Assembly: GCA_035690725.1 (NCBI GenBank)
Contig: DASSKF010000148.1
Location: forward strand, 1-17,847
Direction of reading: 5' to 3'
Length of the DNA: 17,847 bases
From: DASSKF01 sp035690725
GTDB lineage: Bacteria; Actinomycetota; Actinomycetes; Actinomycetales; Dermatophilaceae
Position 1 is the stretch's first letter. Each line of letters begins with the position of its first letter. Positions 1 through 7,544 of this stretch are shown here, piece after piece. The notes beneath the pieces were generated by a model. That model was not told the DNA's origin. It searched no databases and was given only the letters and a program-made list of their open reading frames with translations. The translations under genes and the position numbers were made by a program.

Positions 1-10
1 CGCAACGCGT

Positions 11-115
11 GTCCGGTCGGATGGTCAGTGTCCGACCGGATGGTCAGTGTCCGACCGGATGGTCAGTGTCCGACCGGATGGTCAGTGTCCGACCGGATGG
101 TCAGTGTCCGGTCGG
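11..115. repeat. 19-bp tandem repeat array, five full copies plus a partial sixth
   Basis: Units start at 11, 30, 49, 68 and 87, with a 10-nt partial copy at 106. The inner unit reads GTCCGACCGGATGGTCAGT. The first and last copies carry CCGGTCGG instead of CCGACCGG. These two cores are reverse complements, so each end of the array can form an 8-bp stem with its neighbour: 13-20 with 32-39, and 89-96 with 108-115, each around an 11-nt loop. Each unit also holds a small GACC/GGTC dyad. The array lies 13 nt beyond the meaB stop codon. It could act as a terminator or mRNA 3' structure for meaB, as a set of protein-binding sites, or simply as a minisatellite. Confidence 0.95.
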
Positions 116-128
116 AACGGGGTGCCCG

Positions 129-1088
129 TCAGGTGAGCGCGTCGACCACGGTGTCGGCGGCGGCGTAGGGGTCGGTCCGGCCGTCGACCACCTGCTCGGC
201 CAGGTCCTCGACGGCCTCGCCCTGGCGCAGGTCGCCCATCTTCGAGCGCAGGGCCCGGATCGCAATGGCCTCGATCTCGTCACCGGCCCGCTTGACCCGC
301 CGCTCGCGCAGCACCCCGTGCTCGCTCATCCAGCCGACATGCTTGTCGATGGCCTCCATGACCTCGTCCACGCCCTCCCCCTTGGCGGCGACGGTCTTGA
401 CGACCGGCGGCCGCCAGTCCCCGGCCTGCCGGCGCTCGCCGAGGCTGATCATGTGCCGGATGTCGCGGACGGTGACGTCGGCACCCTCGCGGTCGGCCTT
501 GTTGACCACGAAGACGTCGCCGATCTCGAGGATGCCGGCCTTGGCGGCCTGAACGCCGTCACCCATCCCGGGCGCCAGCAGCACCAGCGTGGTGTCGGCC
601 AGCCCGGCGACCTCGACCTCGCTCTGCCCGACGCCGACGGTCTCGAGCAGGATGACGTCGCAGCCTGCAGCGTCGAGCACCCGCAGCGCCTGCGGCGTGC
701 TCCACGACAGCCCGCCGAGGTGGCCCCGGCTGGCCATCGAGCGGATGTAGACCTCCGGGTCGAGGGCGTGGTCGTTCATCCGGATCCGGTCCCCGAGCAG
801 CGCGCCGCCGGAGAAGGGCGAGGAGGGATCGACCGCGAGGATGCCGACCCGCTTGCCCTGCTCGCGGAACGCCGAGACCAGAGCGCTGGTGCAGGTCGAC
901 TTGCCGACACCGGGGCTGCCGGTGATGCCGAGCACGTGCGCCTCACCGGTGTGCGGTGCGAGCGCGGCCATCACGTCCCGCAGCGCCGGGTGGGCGTTCT
1001 CCACCAGGGAGATCAGGCGCGCGACCGCGCGCGGCGACCCCGCCCGCGCCGCCTCGACGAGGGCGGGGACGTCGACGGTGCGCGCCAC
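129..1088 (-). CDS. meaB: MeaB GTPase, chaperone of methylmalonyl-CoA mutase
   Basis: A 319-residue G3E-family P-loop GTPase that protects and reloads adenosylcobalamin-dependent methylmalonyl-CoA mutase in the cytoplasm. Visible motifs are the Walker A GSPGVGKS (57-64), the family block VDPSSPFSGGALLGDR (86-101), a G3-like ETVGVGQSE (149-157) and the guanine-specificity motif NKAD (196-199). The length is normal for the family. The start is GTG at 1086-1088, one base after the TGA of the thiolase gene (TGACGTG). No Shine-Dalgarno sequence is visible, so translation is probably coupled to the thiolase. A mutase partner is not in the window. The epimerase at 2371 and the cobalamin adenosyltransferase at 16039 serve the same pathway. 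Confidence 0.95.
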   Translation of the reverse strand: MARTVDVPALVEAARAGSPRAVARLISLVENAHPALRDVMAALAPHTGEAHVLGITGSPGVGKSTCTSALVSAFREQGKRVGILAVDPSSPFSGGALLGDRIRMNDHALDPEVYIRSMASRGHLGGLSWSTPQALRVLDAAGCDVILLETVGVGQSEVEVAGLADTTLVLLAPGMGDGVQAAKAGILEIGDVFVVNKADREGADVTVRDIRHMISLGERRQAGDWRPPVVKTVAAKGEGVDEVMEAIDKHVGWMSEHGVLRERRVKRAGDEIEAIAIRALRSKMGDLRQGEAVEDLAEQVVDGRTDPYAAADTVVDALT

Positions 1089-1089
1089 G

Positions 1090-2295
1090 TCAGGCGGAGG
1101 GCACGCGCAGGATCAGGGCGTCGCCCTGGCCGCCACCGCCGCACAGGCCGGCGGCACCGACACCGCCTCCCCGTCGGCGCAGCTCCAGGGCGAGGGTGAG
1201 CGCGAGGCGAGCACCCGACATACCGATGGGGTGGCCGAGGGCGATCGCGCCGCCGTTCGGGTTGACCTTCTCCGGGTCGATGCCCAGCTGCCTGGTCGAG
1301 GCCAGCCCGACCGCGGCGAAGGCCTCGTTGATCTCCACCAGGTCGAGATCGGCGACGGAGATGCTCTCCTTGCGGCAGGCCTGCTCGATCGCGTTCGCCG
1401 GCTGGCTCTGCAGGCTGGAGTCGGGACCGGCGACCACGCCGTGTGCCCCGATCTCGGCCAGCCAGGTGAGGCCGAGCTCCTCGGCCTTGGCCCTGCTCAT
1501 CACGACCACGGCGGCGGCGCCGTCGGAGATCTGCGAGGCCGAGCCGGCGGTGATGGTGCCGTCCTTGCGGAAGGCCGGGCGCAGCTTGGCGAGGCTCTCC
1601 ACGGTCGTGTCGGGACGGATGCCCTCATCGGTCCTGAACTCGATCGGGTCGCCCTTGCGCTGCGGGATGCTGACGGCCACGACCTCCTCGTCGAAGAAGC
1701 CGTCCTTCCACGCCTTGGCGGCGAGCTGGTGGCTACGGGCGGCGAAGGCGTCCTGCTCCTCGCGGCTGAACTCCCCCGAGGAGGCGTCCGCGGTGTTCAT
1801 GTCCTCGGTGAGGCCGCCCATCGCCTGGTCGGTGAAGGCGTCCCACAGCCCGTCGTAGGCCATGTGGTCGCGCATCGTCACGTCGCCGTACTTGTAGCCC
1901 TCGCGGCTCTTCTCGAGGATGTGCGGGGCGTTGGTCATCGACTCCTGGCCGCCGGCGACGACGACGTCGAACTCGCCGGCGCGGATCAGCTGGCTGGCCA
2001 GCGCGATCGCGTCGAGTCCGGACAGGCAGACCTTGTTGATCGTCAGCGCGGGGACCTCCATCGGGATCCCGGCCTTGGCCGCCGCCTGGCGGGCGGGGAT
2101 CTGCCCGGCGCCGGCGGTCAGGACCTGGCCCATGATCACGTAGTCGACCTGGTCACCGCTGATCCCGGCCCGGTCCAGGGCTCCCTTGATCGCGAACCCC
2201 CCGAGGTCGGCCCCGGAGAAGCCCTTGAGCGAGCCGAGCATCCGGCCCATCGGGGTGCGGGCTCCGGCGACGATGACGGACGTGCTGTCACTCAT
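1090..2295 (-). CDS. acetyl-CoA acetyltransferase (thiolase)
   Basis: A 401-residue thiolase of the biosynthetic acetyl-CoA C-acetyltransferase type, which interconverts two acetyl-CoA with acetoacetyl-CoA and CoA. The nucleophilic cysteine is Cys90 in NKVCLSG. NEAF is at 323-326, the active-site His is His355 in GHPIGMSG, and the second catalytic cysteine is Cys385 in LCGGGGQGD. The frame stays open upstream, but the ATG at 2293-2295 starts the conserved N-terminus (SVIVAGARTP). It has a GGAGG ribosome site at 2301-2305 with 5-nt spacing. The gene leads a two-gene unit with meaB and diverges from the epimerase. It could equally be a broader-specificity short-chain thiolase. Confidence 0.93.
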   Translation of the reverse strand: MSDSTSVIVAGARTPMGRMLGSLKGFSGADLGGFAIKGALDRAGISGDQVDYVIMGQVLTAGAGQIPARQAAAKAGIPMEVPALTINKVCLSGLDAIALASQLIRAGEFDVVVAGGQESMTNAPHILEKSREGYKYGDVTMRDHMAYDGLWDAFTDQAMGGLTEDMNTADASSGEFSREEQDAFAARSHQLAAKAWKDGFFDEEVVAVSIPQRKGDPIEFRTDEGIRPDTTVESLAKLRPAFRKDGTITAGSASQISDGAAAVVVMSRAKAEELGLTWLAEIGAHGVVAGPDSSLQSQPANAIEQACRKESISVADLDLVEINEAFAAVGLASTRQLGIDPEKVNPNGGAIALGHPIGMSGARLALTLALELRRRGGGVGAAGLCGGGGQGDALILRVPSA

Positions 2296-2357
2296 GGCTG
2301 CCTCCAGCGGTCGGCCTGCGGTCTGGTACCGATCTCCTCCCTCACTGTATCCGTGCC

Positions 2358-2363
2358 TACGCT
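2358..2363 (+). promoter_or_regulatory. -10-like hexamer, probable leaderless start of the epimerase gene
   Basis: TACGCT fits TAnnnT and ends 7 nt before the ATG at 2371. No ribosome site precedes that ATG. No clear -35 element was seen. The start point is inferred, not shown. Confidence 0.5.
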
Positions 2364-2370
2364 GGCCTCC

Positions 2371-2811
2371 ATGAGCCCAGTCCCCGACCCCCTGTTCACC
2401 GCCGTCGACCACGTCGGCGTCGCCGTGCCCGACCTCGATGAGGCGATCGCCTTCTACCGGGACACGCTCGGGATGACCCTCGCCCACGAGGAGGCGAACG
2501 ACGAGCAGGGCGTGCGCGAGGCGATGATGCGTGCCGGCGACGGGCACGACTCCGGGGCCCAGGTGCAGCTGCTCGCACCGCTGTCGACGGACTCGACGAT
2601 CGCGAGGTTCCTCGACCGCTCCGGCCCCGGGCTGCAGCAGCTCGCCTACCGGGTCGAGGACATCGAGGCCGTGTCCGGCGCCTTGCGTGCCCGCGGCCTC
2701 CGCCTGCTGTATGACGCCCCGCGCCGGGGCACGGCCGGGTCCCGGGTCAACTTCGTGCACCCCAAGGACGCCGGCGGGGTGCTCGTCGAGCTGGTCGAGC
2801 CGGCGGGCTGA
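2371..2811 (+). CDS. mce: methylmalonyl-CoA epimerase
   Basis: A 146-residue vicinal-oxygen-chelate protein that interconverts (S)- and (R)-methylmalonyl-CoA. Two beta-alpha-beta-beta-beta modules are visible. The first opens with VDHVGVAVPDLDEA (His14 metal ligand). Gln66 lies in VQLL and Glu140 in GVLVELVEP. The third metal position, usually His in a GLHHIA-like strand, reads GLQQLA (Gln89-Gln90). From recalled family sequences, mycobacterial epimerases show the same substitution. EEANDEQGVREA (40-51) and the HPKDAGG block (130-136) are typical of the family. ATG 2371 follows a -10-like hexamer, and the longer open frame upstream is antisense to thiolase. Six bases separate it from the methyltransferase gene. 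Confidence 0.93.
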   Translation: MSPVPDPLFTAVDHVGVAVPDLDEAIAFYRDTLGMTLAHEEANDEQGVREAMMRAGDGHDSGAQVQLLAPLSTDSTIARFLDRSGPGLQQLAYRVEDIEAVSGALRARGLRLLYDAPRRGTAGSRVNFVHPKDAGGVLVELVEPAG

Positions 2812-2817
2812 GCGCGC

Positions 2818-3510
2818 ATGGAGATGGACCCGGCCCCGAAGATGGACCCGGACACCAGCACCGGTCGCCTCGCCCGCTCCTCAGGCGGTGACGGTGACGC
2901 GACCGGTTGGTTCGACGAGCTCTACACCGCCGCCGGGCGCGGTGACGCGGTCGTGCCGTGGGACCGCGGCCGGCCGAGCCAGCTGCTCGAGGAGTGGGCG
3001 GGCGACCGGGAGCTGCGCGGCGACGGGCAGCGAGCCTGCGTCGTCGGTTCCGGCTACGGCCGGGACGCCGAGTTCGTCGCCCGGCTCGGCTTCGACACCG
3101 TCGCCTTCGACATCTCCCCGGCCGCGATCGAGCAGACCCGGGAGCGCTTCCCGCACTCCCCGGTCGGCTACCACGTCGCGGACCTGCTCGACCTGCCGGG
3201 CGAGTGGCTCGGCGCCTTCGACCTCGTGGTCGAGGACATGAACGTGCAGGCGCTGCCCGACCCACCGCGGGCCGACGCCATCGCCGCCGTCGGGCCACTG
3301 GTCGCGCCGGCCGGGACGCTCCTGGTCGTGGCGTTCGGCCCGGCCGGGGAGGAGCCGTCGGCGGACGGGCCCCCGTGGCCGCTGGCCCGCCGCGAGATCG
3401 AGGCGTTCGCCACCGGCGACCTGCAGACCGTGTCGATCGAGGACCTCCCGGACGCGGAGGACCCTGCGGTCCACCGCTGGCGGGCGGAGTTCCGCCGGAC
3501 GGGGGCGTGA
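2818..3510 (+). CDS. SAM-dependent methyltransferase, thiopurine S-methyltransferase-like
   Basis: A 230-residue class I methyltransferase. The N-terminal stretch WFDELYTAAGRGDAVVPWD (31-49) matches the W...PWD entry of the TPMT/thiol methyltransferase group. Motif I is VVGSGYGRDAEF (75-86), and the acidic residue at the end of the second strand is Asp98 in FDIS. Substrate cannot be read from the sequence; small thiols, halides or metalloid ions are possibilities for this fold. Three in-frame ATG codons (2818, 2824, 2842) precede the conserved part and none has a strong ribosome site. I chose 2818 because it lies 6 nt after the epimerase stop and allows coupling. Its GTGA overlap with the next gene suggests one transcript. 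Confidence 0.75.
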   Translation: MEMDPAPKMDPDTSTGRLARSSGGDGDATGWFDELYTAAGRGDAVVPWDRGRPSQLLEEWAGDRELRGDGQRACVVGSGYGRDAEFVARLGFDTVAFDISPAAIEQTRERFPHSPVGYHVADLLDLPGEWLGAFDLVVEDMNVQALPDPPRADAIAAVGPLVAPAGTLLVVAFGPAGEEPSADGPPWPLARREIEAFATGDLQTVSIEDLPDAEDPAVHRWRAEFRRTGA

Positions 3511-3830
3511 CGGCCCCCATGCGGTTGACCGAGGTGGACGGCCTGGTCGCCGACCTGCACGGCGTGCGACGGACGGCCGGGACGGGCGGGCTCGCCGAGT
3601 GGCGCTACCACGGCCGGCTCGTGGCCCGGCAGCTCGATGAGACGCACCTCGTGATCCGTACGCGCTTCGACGTCCGGGACGCGCTGCTGCACCAGCTCCC
3701 CGCCACGTTCACCGTGCCGACTCGCTTCCGCAAGCACATGATGGTCGTCGCCGACCTCGCGGCCGGTGACGCCGGCGCCATCGAGGACGCCCTGGTCGCG
3801 GCGTGGGAGCTGCAGCGCGCCGCCGACTGA
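3507..3830 (+). CDS. MmcQ/YjbR-like small protein
   Basis: A 107-residue protein with the overall pattern of the MmcQ/YjbR (CyaY-like fold) family: a short N-terminal helix, strands around EWRYHGRLVARQ and HLVIRTRFDVRDALL, then the typical ending of a hydrophobic strand (HMMVVADLA) and a helix with an aromatic residue (ALVAAWELQ). The biochemical role of the family is poorly defined and DNA binding has been proposed. I selected the GTG at 3507 because it overlaps the upstream TGA as GTGA, the usual coupled arrangement. The ATG at 3519 (103 residues) is the alternative and has no ribosome site. It is the last gene of the plus-strand run and converges with the P-loop gene. Confidence 0.65.
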   Translation: MTAPMRLTEVDGLVADLHGVRRTAGTGGLAEWRYHGRLVARQLDETHLVIRTRFDVRDALLHQLPATFTVPTRFRKHMMVVADLAAGDAGAIEDALVAAWELQRAAD

Positions 3831-3857
3831 AGTGCCGCCCGCTCCCCGCCACCGACG

Positions 3858-3875
3858 GCCTCGTCAGTGCGAGGC
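3858..3875. terminator. short hairpin at the end of the convergent P-loop kinase gene
   Basis: GCCTCG (3858-3863) pairs with CGAGGC (3870-3875) around a 6-nt loop that contains the stop triplet of the minus-strand gene. There is no T tract. It may serve as a weak bidirectional terminator between the convergent genes. Confidence 0.35.
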
Positions 3876-4424
3876 GGGCGCCGCGTCGACCGCCGCGCGG
3901 ACACGGTCAGCCCCCTCGTCGGCGTCGAGGACGGCCGTGTCGATCACGAGGTGCTCGCGGCCCCACGGGTGGTACTCCCGCTGCGTGACCTGATCCCACG
4001 TCGGCTTGGTGAGGTCGGCGATGTCGAGCACCCGCTCCTCGGCCCGGCGCCGGTGCTCGGCGGGGTCGGAGCAGACCACCTCCACCTCGACGACGTGTGC
4101 CCCGGCGCGCAGGCCGGCGTCGCGCCAGGCGTCCCGGGTCTCCGGCAGCGGGTTGACCGACTCCGCCACGACGTCGAGCCCGAGGCGCAGCTGGTCGGTC
4201 GCCAGGTCGTAGCCGGTCACGTAGCCGGGCGGCAGCTCCCAGTCGTTGCTCTCCCGGAACCGCCCCTCCGAGCGCGCGATCGCGGTCTCGATCGTGTCGA
4301 TCCGCAGGTATGCCGCGCACAACCCGCGTGCCACGGCTCGCCCCACCGTCGTCTTGCCGGTGGCGGGCAGGCCACCGACCACGACGAGGACCGGAGGGCG
4401 GCCGGGCTGGTCGTCGGAGCTCAC
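3864..4424 (-). CDS. AAA/P-loop kinase-like protein
   Basis: A 186-residue single-domain P-loop protein of the AAA_33/small-molecule kinase type. Walker A is GGLPATGKTT (17-26). RIDTIE (41-46) places an Asp where kinases of this group bind their acceptor, and an Arg-rich lid HRRRAEER lies at 124-131. This suggests phosphoryl transfer to a small molecule, but the substrate is unknown. The open frame runs to 4538, but the first 38 codons lack any family signal. GTG at 4422-4424 is preceded by TACCGT and 6 nt, matching the leaderless pattern seen elsewhere in the window. The gene diverges from the multicopper oxidase; nothing links the two functionally. Confidence 0.75.
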   Translation of the reverse strand: MSSDDQPGRPPVLVVVGGLPATGKTTVGRAVARGLCAAYLRIDTIETAIARSEGRFRESNDWELPPGYVTGYDLATDQLRLGLDVVAESVNPLPETRDAWRDAGLRAGAHVVEVEVVCSDPAEHRRRAEERVLDIADLTKPTWDQVTQREYHPWGREHLVIDTAVLDADEGADRVRAAVDAAPASH

Positions 4425-4430
4425 CCGGGC

Positions 4431-4436
4431 ACGGTA
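4431..4436 (-). promoter_or_regulatory. -10-like hexamer, probable leaderless start of the P-loop kinase gene
   Basis: On the minus strand TACCGT (TAnnnT) is followed by 6 nt and the GTG at 4424. No ribosome site is present. The pattern supports the shorter start. Confidence 0.5.
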
Positions 4437-4504
4437 CCGGTCAGCCGCCCGTCCACCGGGGGACAGCCCTGAACGGTCACCCAGCGCGACCCTGAGCGCA
4501 CCCC

Positions 4505-4517
4505 GAGAAGGGTTCTC
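4505..4517. promoter_or_regulatory. small dyad upstream of the multicopper oxidase gene
   Basis: GAGAA (4505-4509) and TTCTC (4513-4517) form a perfect 5-bp inverted repeat around GGG, in the 158-nt divergent region about 65 nt before the oxidase ATG. It could be an operator, but it matches no copper-sensor site that I recognise. Confidence 0.2.
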
Positions 4518-4582
4518 CGCGCACAGAAGCCGCGTCACGGTGGAGGGGATCAGCCACCACCCAACCGTTCGGGGACATCGTC

Positions 4583-6136
4583 ATGTCACGTCAACGAGGT
4601 TGCCTCACCACCCTCGTCATCACCGTCAGTGCGGTCTTCGTGCTCCTCGTGGGCCTCGTCGTCGCGGGAGGGGCCCTCGTGTGGTCCCACGCGAGCACCG
4701 ACACGACGGGAGAGGTGTCGTTCACGCACGCGCTCGGCATACCGCCCCTGGCGCAGTCGCACCGGGATGCGCAGGGCCGGCGGGTGTTCGACCTGACCGC
4801 GCGGGAGGGCAGCACCGACCTCGGCGGCGAGCGGCCCACGGCGACGTGGGGCTACAACGGCGGCTACCTCGGCCCGACCCTGCGCGCGGAACGCGGCGAG
4901 GAGGTCCTGGTGCACGTGCACAACGAGCTGCCGGAGACGACCACCCTCCACTGGCACGGGATGCACCTGCCGGCGCGGATGGACGGCGGACCGCACCAGC
5001 CGATCGAGCCGGGCACGGGCTGGTCGCCGACCTGGAGGATCGACCAGCCGGCGGGCACGCTCTGGTACCACCCGCACCCGCACGGGCAGACCGAGGAGCA
5101 GGTGACCCGCGGGCTGGCCGGGATGTTCATCCTCGACGACCGGCGCAGCGAGGAGCTGCCGCTGCCGGACGAGTACGGCGTCGACGACGTGCCGGTCATC
5201 GTGCAGGACAAGTCGATCGACGCCGACGGCGAGCTCGACGTGGACGAGCTCGGCGACACGGTCGTGGTCAACGGCACGGTCGCGCCCCACCTCGACGTCA
5301 CCACCGAGCGGGTGCGGCTGCGGCTGCTCAACGCCTCGAACAAGCGCGTCTACGACTTCGGGCTCGACGACGACTCGCCGTTCACGCTCATCGGCACCGA
5401 CGGCGGGCTGCTGCCGCGCAGCAAGGAACTGAGCCGGATCCAGCTCGCGCCCGGTGAGCGCGCCGACGTGGTGGTCACGATGGAGCCCGGAGAGCGCCGG
5501 GTGCTGCGCAGCTACCCGCCCGACCTCGGGGTGAACCCGATCAGCGGCCGGTTCGCCGGTGGCGCCGACACCCTCGACGTGCTCCAGCTGCGCGCGGCCG
5601 ACCGGTTGCAGCCCTCACCGGCCGTGCCCGACGTGCTGGCACCGGGGAACCTCGACGAGGTCGGGTCGGCCGCCGACTCCGACCGCACCCGCACCTTCGA
5701 GCTGTCCGGCCGGCAGATCAACGGCAGGAAGATGGACATGTCACGGATCGACGAGGTGGTCCGCGTCGGCGACACCGAGACCTGGGAGGTCACGAACACC
5801 GGCGGCGAGCCGCACAGCTTCCACGTCCACGACGTGCAGTTCCGGGTGCTGTCCGTGGACGGCGCTCCCCCGCCGCCGGAGCTGTCCGGGCTCAAGGACA
5901 CCGTCTACCTCCCCGACGGCGTCACCTTCCGGCTGCTGCTGCACTTCACCGACTACGCCGACCCGGACTGGGCGTACATGTACCACTGCCACATGCTCCG
6001 GCACGAGGACCACGGGATGATGGGCCAGTTCGTCGTGGTGCGCCCCGGCCAGGAGGTCGACGGGGCATCGGGGGCGGGCATGCCGGGCCGGCACGACGAC
6101 CACGACGCGATGCCCGCCATGCCCGGACACGGCTGA
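4583..6136 (+). CDS. membrane-anchored or exported multicopper oxidase (CueO/laccase-like)
   Basis: A 517-residue three-cupredoxin-domain oxidase that probably acts outside the membrane, oxidising Cu(I), metals or phenols with O2. An N-terminal hydrophobic segment (about 9-34) is a signal or anchor. The start reads SRQRG, without the twin arginine common in exported copper oxidases. All copper motifs are present: HWHGMH (123-128), WYHPHPHG (161-168), HSFHVH (411-416) and YHCHMLRHEDHGM (467-479). The type-1 ligands are His411, Cys469, His474 and Met479. The tail 500-517 is rich in Met, His and Asp. GGGGA at 4571-4575 serves as ribosome site for ATG 4583. The AI-2E-family gene follows 38 nt later. 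Confidence 0.92.
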   Translation: MSRQRGCLTTLVITVSAVFVLLVGLVVAGGALVWSHASTDTTGEVSFTHALGIPPLAQSHRDAQGRRVFDLTAREGSTDLGGERPTATWGYNGGYLGPTLRAERGEEVLVHVHNELPETTTLHWHGMHLPARMDGGPHQPIEPGTGWSPTWRIDQPAGTLWYHPHPHGQTEEQVTRGLAGMFILDDRRSEELPLPDEYGVDDVPVIVQDKSIDADGELDVDELGDTVVVNGTVAPHLDVTTERVRLRLLNASNKRVYDFGLDDDSPFTLIGTDGGLLPRSKELSRIQLAPGERADVVVTMEPGERRVLRSYPPDLGVNPISGRFAGGADTLDVLQLRAADRLQPSPAVPDVLAPGNLDEVGSAADSDRTRTFELSGRQINGRKMDMSRIDEVVRVGDTETWEVTNTGGEPHSFHVHDVQFRVLSVDGAPPPPELSGLKDTVYLPDGVTFRLLLHFTDYADPDWAYMYHCHMLRHEDHGMMGQFVVVRPGQEVDGASGAGMPGRHDDHDAMPAMPGHG

Positions 6137-6162
6137 AGGCGCGCTCGCCCTCGGCCGTGGGT

Positions 6163-6168
6163 CACAAT
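6163..6168 (+). promoter_or_regulatory. -10-like hexamer, probable leaderless start of the AI-2E-family gene
   Basis: CACAAT keeps A2 and T6 of TAnnnT and is followed by 6 nt and GTG 6175. An in-frame GTG at 6157 lies upstream of it and would be excluded if transcription starts at 6175. Confidence 0.45.
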
Positions 6169-6174
6169 GCCCGC

Positions 6175-7521
6175 GTGACCAGACGACCGATCCGGCCCCG
6201 CAGGTTGCGGTTGCGCCCCCGGGAGGCCAACGTGCTGCGGTCCTGGTCGGACTACCGACGGCGCCAGCGCGAGGCGCTGCGGGAGAGCAACCGGCGGCAC
6301 CCGTCCGAGGAGGATGAGGAGACCGAGCAGCAGCGGCCGGACGAGCAGGCCGGGGCGAGTGACCGGCACACCGAGTCCTCGGGCGGCGTGGCCGTCGACG
6401 GGGGCGAGGAGCGGCACCGGGTCGCCGGCGGCAGCCACCGAGCCGACCTCGACGAGGACCGGTTCGGGCACCTCGGGCGGCCGCTGAGCCGGAACTCCCC
6501 GTTCTACCTGGGATTCGTCGGGGCGCTCGGGGTGCTCGTCGCGTACGGCCTGGTGCAGACCATCACCCAGCTGGCGACGGTGCTGACGCTGCTGCTCGTC
6601 TCCTTCTTCCTCACCCTCGCGCTCAACCCGATCGTGGAGGCGCTGACGCGGCGGCAGGTACGGCGGCCGTTGGCCGTGGGCCTGGTGTTCCTCGGGGTGA
6701 TCGTCGTGTTCGTGGCGATCGGCTTCCTCGTCGTGCCGCCGGTCGTGGAGCAGACCACCCAGCTGGCGACGAACGCGCCGAAGTACGTCGACCAGCTGCT
6801 CAACACCCCACTGGTCCAGCGCCTCGACCAGCACTACGACATCGCCGACCGCATCCGGGAGGAGGTGCAGAACCAGGTCACCAACCGCGCGTTCGTCAGC
6901 ACCGTCGCGGGCGGCGTGTTCGGGGCCGGGAAGGCCGTGGCCAGCGGATTGTTCTCCACCTTCACGGTGCTGATCCTGACCCTCTACCTGCTCTCGTCGC
7001 TGCCGCGGGTCAAGCAGGCGGCCTACGCGATGGTGCCCGCCTCCCGGCGCGTCCGAGTGGCCTCGCTGTCGGAGGAGATCATGCGGCGCACCGGCAGCTA
7101 CGCGATCGGCCAGGCCGCGGTCGCCGCCGTCAACGGCGTGTGCAGCTGGGTGATGATGACCATCCTCGGGATCCCGTATGCCGCGGTGCTGGCGGTCGTG
7201 GTCGGCTTCCTCGGACTCATCCCCATGGTGGGTGCGACGCTGGGGGCGGTCCTCGTCTTCCTCGTCGCGCTGTTCAACAGCCTGCAGACGGCGATCATCG
7301 TGGCTGTCTACTACGTGATCTACCAGCAGGTGGAGAACTACGTCATCGTGCCGCGGATCATGCAGCGGACCGTGTCGGTGCCCGGGGCGGTCACCGTCGT
7401 GGCGGCCCTCGCCGGCGGCACCCTGCTCGGTGTCCTCGGCGCGCTGCTCGCGATCCCGGTCGCGGCGGGGCTGTTGCTGATCTACGAGCAGGTGCTGCTG
7501 CCCCGGCAGCGCCGCGCCTGA
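6175..7521 (+). CDS. AI-2E family transporter (permease)
   Basis: A 448-residue membrane protein of the AI-2E/TqsA/YdiK family. The first 105 residues are a hydrophilic tail: Arg-rich to about residue 31, then Glu/Asp/Gln-rich. The family core follows: hydrophobic segments near 109-152 and 165-188, a soluble stretch (192-255) with the VPPVVEQ entry, and further segments from 258 to 440. LIPMVGATLG (348-357) and the conserved VENYVIVPRIMQ block (386-397) are diagnostic. Members export small molecules or act as ion antiporters; no substrate can be assigned. GTG 6175 is preferred over GTG 6157 because of the CACAAT element. The gene follows the oxidase closely and converges with the hydrolase. 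Confidence 0.88.
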   Translation: MTRRPIRPRRLRLRPREANVLRSWSDYRRRQREALRESNRRHPSEEDEETEQQRPDEQAGASDRHTESSGGVAVDGGEERHRVAGGSHRADLDEDRFGHLGRPLSRNSPFYLGFVGALGVLVAYGLVQTITQLATVLTLLLVSFFLTLALNPIVEALTRRQVRRPLAVGLVFLGVIVVFVAIGFLVVPPVVEQTTQLATNAPKYVDQLLNTPLVQRLDQHYDIADRIREEVQNQVTNRAFVSTVAGGVFGAGKAVASGLFSTFTVLILTLYLLSSLPRVKQAAYAMVPASRRVRVASLSEEIMRRTGSYAIGQAAVAAVNGVCSWVMMTILGIPYAAVLAVVVGFLGLIPMVGATLGAVLVFLVALFNSLQTAIIVAVYYVIYQQVENYVIVPRIMQRTVSVPGAVTVVAALAGGTLLGVLGALLAIPVAAGLLLIYEQVLLPRQRRA

Positions 7522-7544
7522 CGACCGGGGCCGGGGCCCGTCAG
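7518..7544. terminator. hairpin whose arms carry both stop codons of convergent genes
   Basis: CTGACG (7518-7523) is complementary to CGTCAG (7539-7544) around a 15-nt G/C-only insert apart from its first base. The TGA of the permease gene lies in the left arm and the stop of the hydrolase in the right arm. No T tract is present. A bidirectional terminator is plausible. Confidence 0.45.

Noticed and set aside
11..115. CRISPR array
   Set aside because: Units are directly abutting with no spacers and no cas genes are present.
9..1199. A 396-codon plus-strand open frame starting in the repeat array
   Set aside because: It is the antisense shadow of meaB, has no domain signal and reads through a 19-bp repeat in shifting frames.
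841..2811. A 656-codon plus-strand open frame ending with the epimerase
   Set aside because: Only its last 146 codons have family homology; the rest is antisense to meaB and thiolase.
4505..4517. Copper-sensor (CueR or CsoR) operator before the oxidase
   Set aside because: The dyad is too short and does not match the known site patterns; kept only as a low-confidence dyad.
4422..4538. Longer start of the P-loop kinase at 4538
   Set aside because: The extra 38 codons lack family similarity and a -10-like element precedes the shorter start.
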